From contig CANGPL010000004.1 of assembly GCA_947455725.1 (NCBI GenBank), positions 27,549-91,548 of the forward strand: a stretch of DNA of 64,000 bases, in the 5' to 3' direction. The stretch is from Hyphomicrobiales bacterium. GTDB lineage: Bacteria; Pseudomonadota; Alphaproteobacteria; Rhizobiales; Beijerinckiaceae. This document shows positions 55,081 to 64,000 of this stretch, one piece after another (position 1 is the stretch's first letter; each line of letters starts with the position of its first letter). The notes under the pieces are model-generated. The model was not told the DNA's origin. It did not search any database and saw only the letters and a program-made list of their open reading frames with translations. A program made the position numbers and the translations under genes.

Positions 55081-57297
55081 TTATCTCGCTGCTCTTTTTC
55101 GTGTCGTTGAAACGCCATGAAGTTCACGGAATGCAGTCGCGACAATCTTTGCAAAATCTGGGTGATTGATGTGCTGTGGTACAGTGATCAGCTGACGCGT
55201 CGATGTCTGGCGAACCGTCTCTCGTAAGCTCCGAAACAGAGCGGCATTGGCATCCGGATCATAAAATGGTTGGCCTGGTGCATCGAGTGCAGAAATACCG
55301 CCTTCGGGTAAGAAGAAGCGGACTGGAGCGTCCATCTGATTCAACCGTTCTCCGATCCAACGTCCCATTGCTTCATTTTCGGCAATAGTTGTTCGCATCA
55401 GTGTAACTTGCGGATTATGAACATGTAGTTTGCGAGTGCGATAGCTTGCGGGAATTGTTTCCATCGCACCAAAATTGACCATGTCGAGCGCCCCTACCGA
55501 GCCGATATAGGGCATATGAGCACGAATGATGGCACCAAACCGATCTGGTGTTGCAGCAAACACGCCGCCGAATAACATATCGGCAATTTCAGTTGTTGTT
55601 AGATCAATGACACCTGAAAGAAGTCCTGAATCGATGAGCTTTTCCATCGACTGACCACCAACGCCCGTTGCATGAAAAACGAGACATTCGCGCAAGGTTT
55701 CAAGTTCGGCAGCAATCTGTTGCACCGCAGGCGTTGTTACCCCAAACATCGTCAGTCCAATGGCTAAACGATCCGTAGGGTACGTCTCCTTATCTTCTTG
55801 AAGGCGGGCTTTGACCATACCGACCAAAGCATTCGCACCATTAGCAAGAACTTGACGCGAGATGGAATTAATACCTTGCACATCCGTTACCGAATACATC
55901 ATCGCGATATCGGCAGGCCCGACATATCGGCCGACATCTCCAGATGCGACCGACGATATTAGCATTTTTGGAACGCCAACCGGCAGCGCCCGCATTGCGG
56001 GTGCCACCAATGAGGCCCCGCCCGAGCCACCGGCCGAGATAATACCTGCGATATCTGGCTGACGCTTGATCCACACTTCGAAGGCTTCAGCCATTGCGGT
56101 TACCGATTGACCGCGTTCACCATTGAAAACGCCAGGCCCGCCTCTGCGGTGATGCAAGGCAATTTCCTGCGCCGTTACATCGCAACTGGATATTTTTCCG
56201 CTTGTCGAAACATCAACAAGACGCGTCCGCAAGCCGCTGGATTTGATCATATCCTGAATGAAACGAAGTTCAGGCCCTTTGGTGTCGAGGGTACCAGCGA
56301 CAATGATGATAGGCTGCCCGGCTGCGCGACCTGCGGTCAAAGCACTACGTTGTCCGGCCGAATTGTTTGAACCCGTGAGACCGCCAGTTACGACACGGGC
56401 GGCCGCCTCGATCCGTGCGGTCGAAACGGGCTGTGACCAACGGTTTGGGATAACCGGATTAGAGACATAAATTTTAGTTGGCCCCGAACGTCGTTGTGGC
56501 TGAACCGTATCGGCAGAAGAGACGGTCATCGCTGCTTGTTCGTGGTCCTCCGGTGAGGCTTCGGAATGACGTCCAACACCGAGAAGGCGCTGTTGCAACT
56601 CACGATCATTAGCCAATAGGCTCGACTCAACGATGCGGTTGATCCGCCCGTTCACCATAATAGCAACTTTATCCGAAATCGCAGTCGCGACACCGATATT
56701 CTGTTCAATGACAAGGATCGCCATATCGCCTTCTTCACCGAGGCGGATCAACATTTCCTCGACCTGCGATACAATCACAGGAGCAAGACCTTCGGTTGGC
56801 TCATCCATGATCAGAAGTTGCGGATTGGCTAACAAGGCACGAGAGATAGCAAGCATTTGTTGCTCGCCACCCGATAATTGCCCGCCACCATTATTCTTGC
56901 GCTCGGCGAGACGTGGAAAGGTATCGTAAATGCGTTCGACACTCCAGGCACCCCGGCGCCTGCCTGTGCTCAGTCGAAGATGCTCATCAACCGTTAGTGA
57001 GCGCCATAACCGTCGACCCTGCGGAACGTAGCCTACACCTAAGCGAGCGATTTGTGCTGGTTGAAGACCCAATAAATCCTGATTGGCCATCCGCACTGAA
57101 CCACTTGACGCGTGTACCAAACCCATAATGGTTTTGCATAAAGTCGTCTTGCCCATGCCATTACGGCCGACCACCGACATGACTCCATGCTGCACGGCAA
57201 GATCGACACCTTGTAAGGCGTGGGAGCGTCCGTAATAGACATTAAGCCCGCTCACCTGCAGCATTGGCGGAGCAACATTACGACGCGCTTCAGCCAT
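55081..57297 (-). CDS. LivF-type ABC ATPase fused to a Tm-1-like ATP-binding domain
   Basis: A 738-residue fusion. Residues about 13-245 form a LivF ATPase with Walker A (GRNGMGKTT), signature ([11 protein letters not shown]) and Walker B ([13 protein letters not shown]). A variable linker at 245-325 leads to a Tm-1-like (UPF0261) domain at 328-738: [50 protein letters not shown] and [18 protein letters not shown]. No separate livF exists in the operon, so the transporter must use this one. The ATG at 57297 overlaps livG; an upstream start (57378) lies within it. Confidence 0.9.
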   Translation of the reverse strand: MAEARRNVAPPMLQVSGLNVYYGRSHALQGVDLAVQHGVMSVVGRNGMGKTTLCKTIMGLVHASSGSVRMANQDLLGLQPAQIARLGVGYVPQGRRLWRSLTVDEHLRLSTGRRRGAWSVERIYDTFPRLAERKNNGGGQLSGGEQQMLAISRALLANPQLLIMDEPTEGLAPVIVSQVEEMLIRLGEEGDMAILVIEQNIGVATAISDKVAIMVNGRINRIVESSLLANDRELQQRLLGVGRHSEASPEDHEQAAMTVSSADTVQPQRRSGPTKIYVSNPVIPNRWSQPVSTARIEAAARVVTGGLTGSNNSAGQRSALTAGRAAGQPIIIVAGTLDTKGPELRFIQDMIKSSGLRTRLVDVSTSGKISSCDVTAQEIALHHRRGGPGVFNGERGQSVTAMAEAFEVWIKRQPDIAGIISAGGSGGASLVAPAMRALPVGVPKMLISSVASGDVGRYVGPADIAMMYSVTDVQGINSISRQVLANGANALVGMVKARLQEDKETYPTDRLAIGLTMFGVTTPAVQQIAAELETLRECLVFHATGVGGQSMEKLIDSGLLSGVIDLTTTEIADMLFGGVFAATPDRFGAIIRAHMPYIGSVGALDMVNFGAMETIPASYRTRKLHVHNPQVTLMRTTIAENEAMGRWIGERLNQMDAPVRFFLPEGGISALDAPGQPFYDPDANAALFRSLRETVRQTSTRQLITVPQHINHPDFAKIVATAFRELHGVSTTRKRAAR

Positions 57298-58072
57298 GCC
57301 CGCCTCCGAGATATAATTCTTGAACCTCGGGATCTGATTCAATTTCTTGCGGGGTGCCTTCTTTAAAGATGCGCCCATTATGCATCATCGTCACACTTTC
57401 GACCACACGCAACGCAACGTCCATGTCATGTTCGATAATGATAAAGCCGAAATGTGTGGGCAACGATGTGAGAATTTCGACGAGCTCTGCCCGTTCCGTT
57501 GGCGATAATCCAGCCGCTGGTTCATCAAACAAAATAAACCGAGGCGCACCTGCCAGCGCGAGAGCAATTTCAAGCTGACGTTGTTGTCCGTAGCTCAGCT
57601 CTGCTACCAGCCGGTCAATAACACCGGTAAGATGCACGGCCTCTATTAAATTCTCGGCAGCTTGTACCAAAGGGTCATTAAAGCGCGGACGGATGAATGA
57701 AAATCGGCCACGTGAAACACCCCGACACGCTAAATAGACATTGTCGCGAACGGTGAGCCCGGGAAACAAAGCTGAAATCTGATAGGTGCGACGAAGGCCA
57801 CGACGGATACGCTCTTGTGGCGGGAACTCCGTGACGTCTTCGCCGAACAACCGAATTGTCCCAGAGCTTGGTAAAAAGTCACCGGTAATACAGTTAAACA
57901 AAGTGGTTTTGCCCGCGCCGTTAGAGCCAAGCACAGCCCGTCTTTCACCTGGTTTTACCGAAAGCGTGATGTCTGTAAGCGCGGCAAGTGCACCAAACAT
58001 TTTGGTTACACCCCGCAATTCAAGCGCATTATTGGTGCCTGCCGCTGAAAGGCGCTGAGCGATGCTATCCAT
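57290..58072 (-). CDS. livG: Branched-chain-type ABC transporter ATP-binding protein LivG
   Basis: A 260-residue ATPase. Walker A is LGSNGAGKTTLFNCITG, Q-loop RRTYQISALFPGLTV, signature LSYGQQRQLEIALAL and Walker B FILFDEPAAGLSP. The C-terminal extension ends [12 protein letters not shown], characteristic of LivG. A GTG at 58081 could extend it by three codons; the ATG at 58072 has GGTGGAG immediately upstream. It overlaps livM by 8 bases and the fusion gene by 8. Confidence 0.93.
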   Translation of the reverse strand: MDSIAQRLSAAGTNNALELRGVTKMFGALAALTDITLSVKPGERRAVLGSNGAGKTTLFNCITGDFLPSSGTIRLFGEDVTEFPPQERIRRGLRRTYQISALFPGLTVRDNVYLACRGVSRGRFSFIRPRFNDPLVQAAENLIEAVHLTGVIDRLVAELSYGQQRQLEIALALAGAPRFILFDEPAAGLSPTERAELVEILTSLPTHFGFIIIEHDMDVALRVVESVTMMHNGRIFKEGTPQEIESDPEVQELYLGGGHG

Positions 58073-59120
58073 GCGCTCCACCCTGTCTTACCGTTGAAAC
58101 CGATGCGTGGCGATTACGCCAGCGGTTCCACAATCCAATCACGCCGTCGGGTGAAAAAAATACGATGGCCAAAAAGCCGATTCCAATCAGCAAACGGAAC
58201 CGGTTACCATCGAGCCCGAAAGCCACGAGAACATCTAAAGCAAACGTACGAAGGACGACATAAATCAATGCGCCGATAAAGGCACCGATGGGGCGCGAAA
58301 TACCACCAACAACGGCGATAATAAGATTATCGATCGCGACATCAACGCTAACTGAGCCGGGTGATATTTGACCGTTGCCCCATACCAACAAAATACCACC
58401 AATTGACGCCATGAAGGATGCATAGACGTAGGCGGCGATCCGGTGTGCGTTGACGTTAAAGCCGAGGGCCGCCATACGCCGCGGATTATCACGAACACCT
58501 TGCAGCGCCAGACCGAAGGGAGCGCGGGATATCCAGCTCGTAACCCAATAACATAGGACAGCGAAGCCTAATGTTAGATAATAAAAGGGAACAGTAGAGC
58601 GCCATTCAACGCCAAGAAAATGCGGCGTTGCAACCCGATTAATTCCGGTATGGCCATTGAAAATAGCGTAGTTTTGGTTGGTAAAATAGAAAAATGCCGC
58701 TGCAATTGCGAGCGTTATCATAATTGTATAAATACCCTCGGTGCGAACCGCGAGCGCACCGGTGATGGTACCCAAAAGTGTCGCCAAAAATAGTGCCATT
58801 GGAACAGCAAGCCACCACGGCCAGCCAATCGATACCGATGCGATTCCATTCACACCAAAGATGGCCACCATGTAGCCTGCGAAACCAGCGATCGTCATTT
58901 GCGCTAGGCTGACCATACCGCCGTAGCCCGCAAGGAACATCAGGCTTAACGCAACGATGCCGAGCATGAACGACCATGAAAATATTTGATACAAAATAAA
59001 ATCATTAGCGATCAATGGCATGAACAGTAGTAGCACCGCCACGATAATAACGACGGGATGATATCCAAAAAGCTTGAGAGAAGTTGAGCGCGATAATGAG
59101 GTTTGATCAATTCCTGTCAT
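58065..59120 (-). CDS. livM: Branched-chain-type ABC transporter permease LivM
   Basis: A 351-residue permease with about ten hydrophobic segments. Landmarks are LMFLAGYGGMVSLAQMTIAG, the LivM hallmark after helix two, then GLALQGVRDNPRRMAALGFN (coupling loop) and AVVGGISRPIGAFIGALIY. It ends with a basic tail. It would pair with LivH to carry the substrate across the inner membrane. Confidence 0.94.
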   Translation of the reverse strand: MTGIDQTSLSRSTSLKLFGYHPVVIIVAVLLLFMPLIANDFILYQIFSWSFMLGIVALSLMFLAGYGGMVSLAQMTIAGFAGYMVAIFGVNGIASVSIGWPWWLAVPMALFLATLLGTITGALAVRTEGIYTIMITLAIAAAFFYFTNQNYAIFNGHTGINRVATPHFLGVEWRSTVPFYYLTLGFAVLCYWVTSWISRAPFGLALQGVRDNPRRMAALGFNVNAHRIAAYVYASFMASIGGILLVWGNGQISPGSVSVDVAIDNLIIAVVGGISRPIGAFIGALIYVVLRTFALDVLVAFGLDGNRFRLLIGIGFLAIVFFSPDGVIGLWNRWRNRHASVSTVRQGGAHG

Positions 59121-59124
59121 GCAC

Positions 59125-60132
59125 TCACCTCGCCAATAGGCCTTGTGGGCGTATCGCTAGCACCACGACCATGATAAGAAAGGTGAGCACGACGGCATAA
59201 GTCGGTGCATAAACGGAACCGAGTTGTTCAGCGAGCCCAATGAGTAAAGCGCCCAGCGCAGCGCCAGGAATAGATCCCATACCACCGACAATCACGACAA
59301 CGAGTGAGGCTAAAAGAAACCGCGTATCCTCGCCGGGCGATATGGACTGAAACGTGCCACCAACAACGCCTGCCATGCCGGCCAAGCCCGCGCCGAAAGC
59401 AAAGACCAGCAAAAAGACAAGCTGGATCGGCACACCCATGGAAGAGAGCATATCTTTATCATCAACACCTGCGCGGATGATCATTCCAATCTTTGAGCGG
59501 TTCAGGACCAACCACATCGCGAGACCGATCACAACAGAGGCGGCAAAAATTGCCAATCGAACAATCGGATAGGTCATATAAACGGCCTCTCCAGAGGATT
59601 TGATTGCCGTAACAAACGGCATTTGAGCGGGGCCAACCAACCAATCTGGAGTTTGAATTTGATAAAAATCACCTCCAAAAATCCATAACATCAAGTCCGC
59701 AAGCACGATGGAGATACCAATAGTGACCAAGGTCTGTCGGAGATCCTGACCTTCCATCCGCCTGAACACTAGATATTGGAGAATAATGCCAAGGAGTGCG
59801 GCTGCGACGAAGGCGACTACGAAACTGAACAACCAAGAGCCGGTCCAGGCCACGGTTTTAAAGCCCATATAACCGCCAAAAAGATAAAGCGAGCCATGGG
59901 CCAAATTCACATTGCGCATCAAGCCAAAAATTAACGTAAAACCGCTTGCTACAAGAAAATAAAGGCCACCCAAGGTAATGCCGTTTAGTACGGCGTTGAG
60001 AAAGACTTTCTTCTTGCCGAAGATCGCCTCAAAGCCGGGCGGCCATGTAGCAAATACTAGCCATAAAAAAACGAAAATCACCACGATAATAAATAGTGAC
60101 CATAGTGGATGACGTTCAATAAAACGTCTCAT
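59125..60132 (-). CDS. livH: Branched-chain-type ABC transporter permease LivH
   Basis: A 335-residue permease beginning MRRFIERHPLWSLFIIVVIF at the ATG at 60132 (a TTG two codons earlier is less likely). LivH landmarks are LNGITLGGLYFLVASGFTLI, FGLMRNVNLAHGSLYLFGGY and GVDDKDMLSSMGV. The N-terminus carries an extra hydrophobic segment compared with short LivH proteins. It is the first gene of the 19-gene run. The 223-base gap to the araC gene should contain the operon promoter, though none is obvious. Confidence 0.93.
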   Translation of the reverse strand: MRRFIERHPLWSLFIIVVIFVFLWLVFATWPPGFEAIFGKKKVFLNAVLNGITLGGLYFLVASGFTLIFGLMRNVNLAHGSLYLFGGYMGFKTVAWTGSWLFSFVVAFVAAALLGIILQYLVFRRMEGQDLRQTLVTIGISIVLADLMLWIFGGDFYQIQTPDWLVGPAQMPFVTAIKSSGEAVYMTYPIVRLAIFAASVVIGLAMWLVLNRSKIGMIIRAGVDDKDMLSSMGVPIQLVFLLVFAFGAGLAGMAGVVGGTFQSISPGEDTRFLLASLVVVIVGGMGSIPGAALGALLIGLAEQLGSVYAPTYAVVLTFLIMVVVLAIRPQGLLAR

Positions 60133-60355
60133 AGGCAATCATCCGTGACGCAGCATTTGACGCGCATGGCCGGGCGTGCATCTAAACGCGCAGTACCTCG
60201 CTGATCAGTGAATCGTGAACGATCTCCCACAACCCCTCCCCTTTGTGGCGGCCTTATTTTTGTCGTGTATCACGCGCGCCTTTCAGAGAACGAAGCTAGC
60301 GCAACTTTCGATTTCGTTCTTGATCGACAGTATCTTTTTTGTGCGTCCTCTCGTC

Positions 60356-61171
60356 TCACACAAAATGGGTGTTACGACGGTAATCAGATGGCGCCATGCC
60401 CACATTTGCCGCAAAAAATCGCCCGAAACCGCTTTGTGATGAAAAGCCTAAGCCAAATCCAATATCTGCGACGGCATCCTTAGTCGTCACCAGCTTTTCG
60501 ATCGCGTTTTCCATCACGAGTGTGTTGAGATAGAGATTAGGCGTGATGCCCGTTTGGCTACGAAACATCCGATAAAAATGCGGCCTTGAGAGACCGGATT
60601 CTCGGGCTACGAAATCAAGATCAATATCAACGCGTAAAACATTCTGCATGATACGAATCGATTTTTTGATCCGAAAGTCCATATGGGCATCGCTTGGGAG
60701 CGGCTTACCTCGATCTGGAACCTTACGCCAGCTCTGCTCAAAGCATCCCTCGATGAGTGTGTGAAGTTCGCTATCAAGATCATCACGGCTCGCAGCCATT
60801 TGGACCATCGCAGCCATTTTTTGAATTTGCCGGTCAAGTCCAGGGGTGCGCAAGGTTCGGGACCGCCCAAAGCGAAGCGGCGTTCCGTCACCGGTCGAAA
60901 ACCATTCGGGATTGACGTAGAGAACAAAGAAAAATGAGCCCGCATGAAGATCTGTGGGCATAAAATTATGCGGTTCCCACGGATTAATCGCCACAAATGC
61001 ATCGGACGATAGCCGGCATGACTCGCCTGACACTTCAACGATGCCGTCCGCACCGTCCAAATGAAAAATCAAATGCCCTTCACGATGGGCGTGAAGGTTA
61101 AATGACCGGTTGAGTTGGTAAACCGTCGCTCTTCCAAACCGGCCATGAAAAATGGCAAGCGCCCGACTCAT
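60356..61171 (-). CDS. AraC-family transcriptional regulator
   Basis: A 271-residue regulator. The N-terminal cupin-like sensor includes YQLNRSFNLHAHREGHLIFH, VEVSGESCRLSSDAFVAINP and WEPHNF. The C-terminal 100 residues hold two HTH units: DLDFVARESGLSRPHFYRMF and AVADIGFGLGFSSQSGFGRF followed by GMAPSDYRR. The start at 61171 has a GGGGGG Shine-Dalgarno; the ORF extends further but not credibly. It lies between the livH operon and the livJ gene, all on one strand, so it probably controls both. Confidence 0.9.
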   Translation of the reverse strand: MSRALAIFHGRFGRATVYQLNRSFNLHAHREGHLIFHLDGADGIVEVSGESCRLSSDAFVAINPWEPHNFMPTDLHAGSFFFVLYVNPEWFSTGDGTPLRFGRSRTLRTPGLDRQIQKMAAMVQMAASRDDLDSELHTLIEGCFEQSWRKVPDRGKPLPSDAHMDFRIKKSIRIMQNVLRVDIDLDFVARESGLSRPHFYRMFRSQTGITPNLYLNTLVMENAIEKLVTTKDAVADIGFGLGFSSQSGFGRFFAANVGMAPSDYRRNTHFV

Positions 61172-61278
61172 TATTACGCCCCCCAGATGCAAGTCTCTTT
61201 TTATTTTAGACAAGCTTCTACAAACAGGAGGCGTTTGCAAGTCGAAGTTTCAAAAAAAATGCAACAGTCGGAATAAAA

Positions 61279-61304
61279 TGGCCGGGCGTTTAAAAGCCCG
61301 GCCA
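61279..61304 (-). terminator. Rho-independent terminator after the binding-protein gene
   Basis: On the minus strand a 9-bp stem (TGGCCGGGC and GCCCGGCCA, loop TTTTAAAC) is followed by TTTTATT. It starts 18 bases after the stop of the binding-protein gene and ends its transcript ahead of araC. Confidence 0.8.
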
Positions 61305-61321
61305 CGATGTAAACCCCTAAA

Positions 61322-62572
61322 TCAGTATTTTTTACATTCCGGGACAGTACGGCTCGGGATACCAATTTTGGCAAAAGCAGCCGGATCATAGCCAAGTGTT
61401 TGGCTTACATTCGGGATAACTTTCACTACTTTACTGTATAATGTGCCTTTACCATCATCGATAACTTCGGTCACAAAATTGGTGCCAATGGCCTGACGAT
61501 TGCTGTCAAGCTTGATTTGGCCATTCGGGGCATCAAGCACCAAAGACGCTAGCGCAGCCCTAAATTTCTTATGACCATCGCTCAAGTCACCATTGACCTT
61601 GGCCAACCCTTCGAAGAGACCCATCGCCGCGCCATAATAGTTTGTGGCTAGCAAGGAAGGGCTTGGGAAGCGCTTTTCTGGTGGGAAGGCATCTTGATAG
61701 GCTTTAACAAAAGCCTGCCAACTTGGCGCTTCCCACGTATCGCCCTGACCGCTGGCGGCAACTGTTCCAAGCAACGCATTTTTGGCGTTGCCCTTAGCAG
61801 ACAGAATTGTCTGGTCCACCATGATGGAGCCACCAATTAGTTTCGCCTTACCACCCGCTTGTTGATATTGATTCAAGAAATTGACAGCGTCACCACCACC
61901 AAGACCAAGATAAATGGCGTCCACATCATCAGGTAGTGCCGCAATGACGGAGCCGAAATCCTTCGTACCAAGCGGAACCCATTGGCGATTGGTGATCTGA
62001 CCACCCGCACCACAGAATTCAAGAGCTAAACCAAAGACTTGGGTGTAAATGAACGAATAATCTTCGCCAACGGTCGCAATCTTTCTGTAGCCTTTGTCTT
62101 TATAAATATAGGTTCCAAGGCCGGCCTGCCACTGTGCACCATCCATGTTGAAACGGAAGAAATTGGGAGCTGGATCGACATAAGTCGTTTCCTGTGCACC
62201 GGAGCCTCCATTGATAAAGGTAACTTCCGGATGGGTCTTTGCATAATCCTTGACCGCAATTCCTTCGTCACCTGAGAGCGGGCCGACGATGATATCAACC
62301 TTATCCTGTTCAACAAGCTTGCGGGCCGCGCGAACCGCCGAGTCAGGCGTTGCATCAGACGAACCCATGATGATTTCAATTTCTTTGCCACCAAACTTAT
62401 TACCATATTTCTTCATGGCCGTTTGAAAGCCGCGAACGCCATCTTCGCCGAGAACTGTGTAAGTTCCTTCTAACGTGGCGAAAAGACCAACTTTAATCTT
62501 ATCGGCAGCATGAGCTGTACCGGCAAGAAGCAAAGCTGTGAACGCAGCCAATCCAAGTGAACGCTTGATCAT
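61322..62572 (-). CDS. Branched-chain-type ABC transporter substrate-binding protein
   Basis: A 416-residue periplasmic protein of the Leu/Ile/Val-binding (Peripla_BP_6) family. Signal peptide residues 1-22 (MIKRSLGLAAFTALLLAGTA, then HA before ADKIKVGLF). The mature part contains GLFATLEGTYTVLGEDGVRG, VDIIVGPLSGDEGIAVKDYA and INGGSGAQETTYVDPAPNFF. The family binds amino acids, aromatic acids, urea or amides, so the ligand is unknown. The ATG at 62572 has AGGACAGG before it. It is transcribed alone, apart from its permease operon, allowing higher expression. Confidence 0.92.
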   Translation of the reverse strand: MIKRSLGLAAFTALLLAGTAHAADKIKVGLFATLEGTYTVLGEDGVRGFQTAMKKYGNKFGGKEIEIIMGSSDATPDSAVRAARKLVEQDKVDIIVGPLSGDEGIAVKDYAKTHPEVTFINGGSGAQETTYVDPAPNFFRFNMDGAQWQAGLGTYIYKDKGYRKIATVGEDYSFIYTQVFGLALEFCGAGGQITNRQWVPLGTKDFGSVIAALPDDVDAIYLGLGGGDAVNFLNQYQQAGGKAKLIGGSIMVDQTILSAKGNAKNALLGTVAASGQGDTWEAPSWQAFVKAYQDAFPPEKRFPSPSLLATNYYGAAMGLFEGLAKVNGDLSDGHKKFRAALASLVLDAPNGQIKLDSNRQAIGTNFVTEVIDDGKGTLYSKVVKVIPNVSQTLGYDPAAFAKIGIPSRTVPECKKY

Positions 62573-62713
62573 CCTGTCCTCCCAATTGAAAAACCAACCG
62601 CAGGCTTCCACGGCCAGCACTCTCCCCGAAACCAGCACCGCTGCCTTTTAATTAACAGTCGAAGCTATCCGTCAGACTATATAAAACGATGATCAACGCA
62701 TCCCGCGTAATAT

Positions 62714-62730
62714 TGGAAATTGGATTTCCA
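62714..62730. promoter_or_regulatory. Inverted repeat TGGAAAT-N3-ATTTCCA
   Basis: A perfect 7-bp inverted repeat with a 3-base centre lies 142-158 bases upstream of the binding-protein start. It could be a regulator site; AraC proteins usually prefer direct repeats, so another regulator is possible. Confidence 0.4.
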
Positions 62731-62743
62731 GTATCATTTTAAA

Positions 62744-62778
62744 TGCTGCAGTGCCGAATATATTTCGCACCTGCAGCA
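62744..62778. promoter_or_regulatory. Inverted repeat TGCTGCAG...CTGCAGCA
   Basis: Perfect 8-bp outer arms (TGCTGCAG, CTGCAGCA) enclose a further partly paired centre with CGAA and TTCG. It is followed by ATTTTGAC. It may be an operator or a weak terminator; sequence alone does not decide. Confidence 0.4.
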
Positions 62779-63435
62779 ATTTTGACGGGAGCCAAAAGTC
62801 GTCTCCATATTGATGAACGAGACGAATTTTGCCCATCAAAAAAGATAAAAGTGATCAAACTAATGGGTGTTACACCGTCCAAATATTCAAAATTATAACT
62901 TTATTTCAATAATATATTGGTTATCAAATTCATCTCCTCTGGTGCGCCATTTAAACCAAACATGCCGTTGAAGTTTCAATCGCCGCTATTGGCGGTTTCA
63001 GCACGTTTGATTTGAACGAACCACACTTAGCATGGCTGAATCAGTCGCATCATCGAACTAGGGGGGTCATTGTCCTATTATGAGAATGGCGACTTCAATA
63101 AACTTTTTTATCCTCAACTTTAATTCAATAAGACGGCCATCACCGCATCATTGAAACGTCTTAAACGCTAGCACTCATATTCATGTGCTGATTTGTTTTT
63201 AAGTATCGCCGCGAACGTAACAGACATCAGCGCTGCAATGATTGAATGCACAACCTGCAAGCTATCGTCCTGCTTCAATACGTAGTTTAGGCGCTTATAC
63301 GGCGCTTCTTTCATCCTTACCTTAGAGTGGCGTTACCGGGCTGAAGAAAGGTAAAGCTTTCGGGCTTTTTTCTTCACTTTACGAGGGCTAATACGCCCTT
63401 AAAGCTCGGAACGCTTCACCCTAAAGGAGAAGACA

Positions 63436-63630
63436 ATGTCGAATACTCCACACAAAGGCCAATCGGGCTCTGAAAAACCTAGCCATACACCACCAAAAGA
63501 CATGAAGACACCACAAACTGATCAGAGCAAGACATCAGGATCGGAATCAAATTTCAGCCATACCGCTCCTGACGTTCGTGGCACAAAGCCACCAGAAGCC
63601 CATAAGCCTGGCGAGCATCGTCGGGCATAA
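63436..63630 (+). CDS. Small hydrophilic, probably disordered protein
   Basis: A 64-residue protein with no hydrophobic core: MSNTPHKGQSGSEKPSHTPP at the start and PEAHKPGEHRRA at the end, rich in Pro, Ser, Thr, Lys and His. No family is recognised. A strong Shine-Dalgarno (AAAGGAGA) 6 bases before the ATG and a 13-bp terminator 6 bases after the stop argue that it is a real gene. It resembles in composition small stress-associated proteins of alphaproteobacteria; this is a guess. It is convergent with katG. Confidence 0.65.
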   Translation: MSNTPHKGQSGSEKPSHTPPKDMKTPQTDQSKTSGSESNFSHTAPDVRGTKPPEAHKPGEHRRA

Positions 63631-63635
63631 ATTTT

Positions 63636-63668
63636 CGGGCGGCGTTTCTAATCATGAAACGCCGCCCG
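63636..63668 (+). terminator. Strong hairpin terminator between the small ORF and katG
   Basis: A perfect 13-bp stem (CGGGCGGCGTTTC and GAAACGCCGCCCG, loop TAATCAT) is followed on the plus strand by ATTATTATCTTT. It serves the small ORF and may also stop katG transcripts coming the other way, although the T-run favours the plus strand. Confidence 0.75.
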
Positions 63669-63706
63669 ATTATTATCTTTAAAAGAAGATCAGATCTTCT
63701 CGTGTT

Positions 63707-64000
<294 letters not shown>

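Larger units (their letters stand above)
62573..63435. other. Long intergenic region between livJ-type gene and a small ORF
   Basis: These 863 bases are AT-rich with no supportable gene on either strand. They contain the binding-protein promoter, two clear inverted repeats (62714-62730 and 62744-62778), and near 63342-63376 a stem of TGAAGAAA with TTTCTTCA. The last lies about 60 bases before the small ORF and could be a leader or terminator hairpin. Confidence 0.5.

Overview
The window reads as chromosomal DNA of an alphaproteobacterium, probably a member of the Hyphomicrobiales (Rhizobiales). The evidence is gene content and order: MmcB, an NDUFA9-type complex I protein, DUF423, the block rpmH-rnpA-yidC-engB-argB-HAD phosphatase-dapD-dapE, and dispersed palindromes of a kind common in that order. 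This is inference from content; no taxonomic marker such as 16S rRNA is present.

Left half (1-33 kb): mostly core genes plus small accessory modules. In order: a parDE toxin-antitoxin (TA) pair cut by the window edge; typA; a RHH-MazF pair; cobU/cobP with a TPR gene; a dipeptide/oligopeptide ABC operon (dppABCDF) running on into a creatininase, a ketopantoate-reductase homologue, an SDR, an M20 dipeptidase and a MoeB/ThiF E1-like gene. The minus strand then carries an L,D-transpeptidase, pheT, a RelE/Phd pair, pheS, rplT and rpmI, followed by mmcB, the NDUFA9 gene, dapE and dapD. An accessory patch (GNAT, mqsRA, 8-oxoguanine deaminase) precedes HAD-argB-DUF423-engB-yidC-rnpA-rpmH. Two families of dispersed palindromic repeats (three and two copies) occupy intergenic gaps of this half only.

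Boundary (33.1-34 kb): a tRNA-Arg(ACG) is followed by the C-terminal remnant of a serine recombinase, whose reading frame ends antisense inside the tRNA. This is the usual scar of an integrated element. I saw none of the five dispersed repeats to its right, so 34-62.6 kb may be an acquired island, although I found no right-hand attachment site.

Right half (34-62.6 kb): a catabolic and transport cluster. An SDR and a dihydroxyacetophenone-dioxygenase-like cupin sit beside a three-gene molybdenum hydroxylase (FAD, 2Fe-2S and Mo subunits, plus strand). Facing them is an unbroken minus-strand run of 19 genes with very small gaps: LivH, LivM, LivG, a LivF fused to a Tm-1-like domain, a PEP-hydrolase-family TIM barrel, a 1173-residue flotillin with eleven-residue-based repeats, two SRPBCC proteins, a second Mo hydroxylase whose large subunit is split into two genes, a MoxR ATPase, a CoxE-like VWA protein, an amidohydrolase, a metallo-beta-lactamase-fold lactonase, an SMP-30/isochorismatase fusion, an azoreductase and a cupin. 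An AraC regulator and a separate periplasmic binding protein gene lie upstream. The simplest reading is uptake of an aromatic or N-heterocyclic compound, molybdenum-dependent hydroxylation, then hydrolytic breakdown, with a membrane-scaffold and maturation module built in. The substrate is unknown.

The window ends with a small disordered-protein gene, a strong terminator and the C-terminal end of katG.
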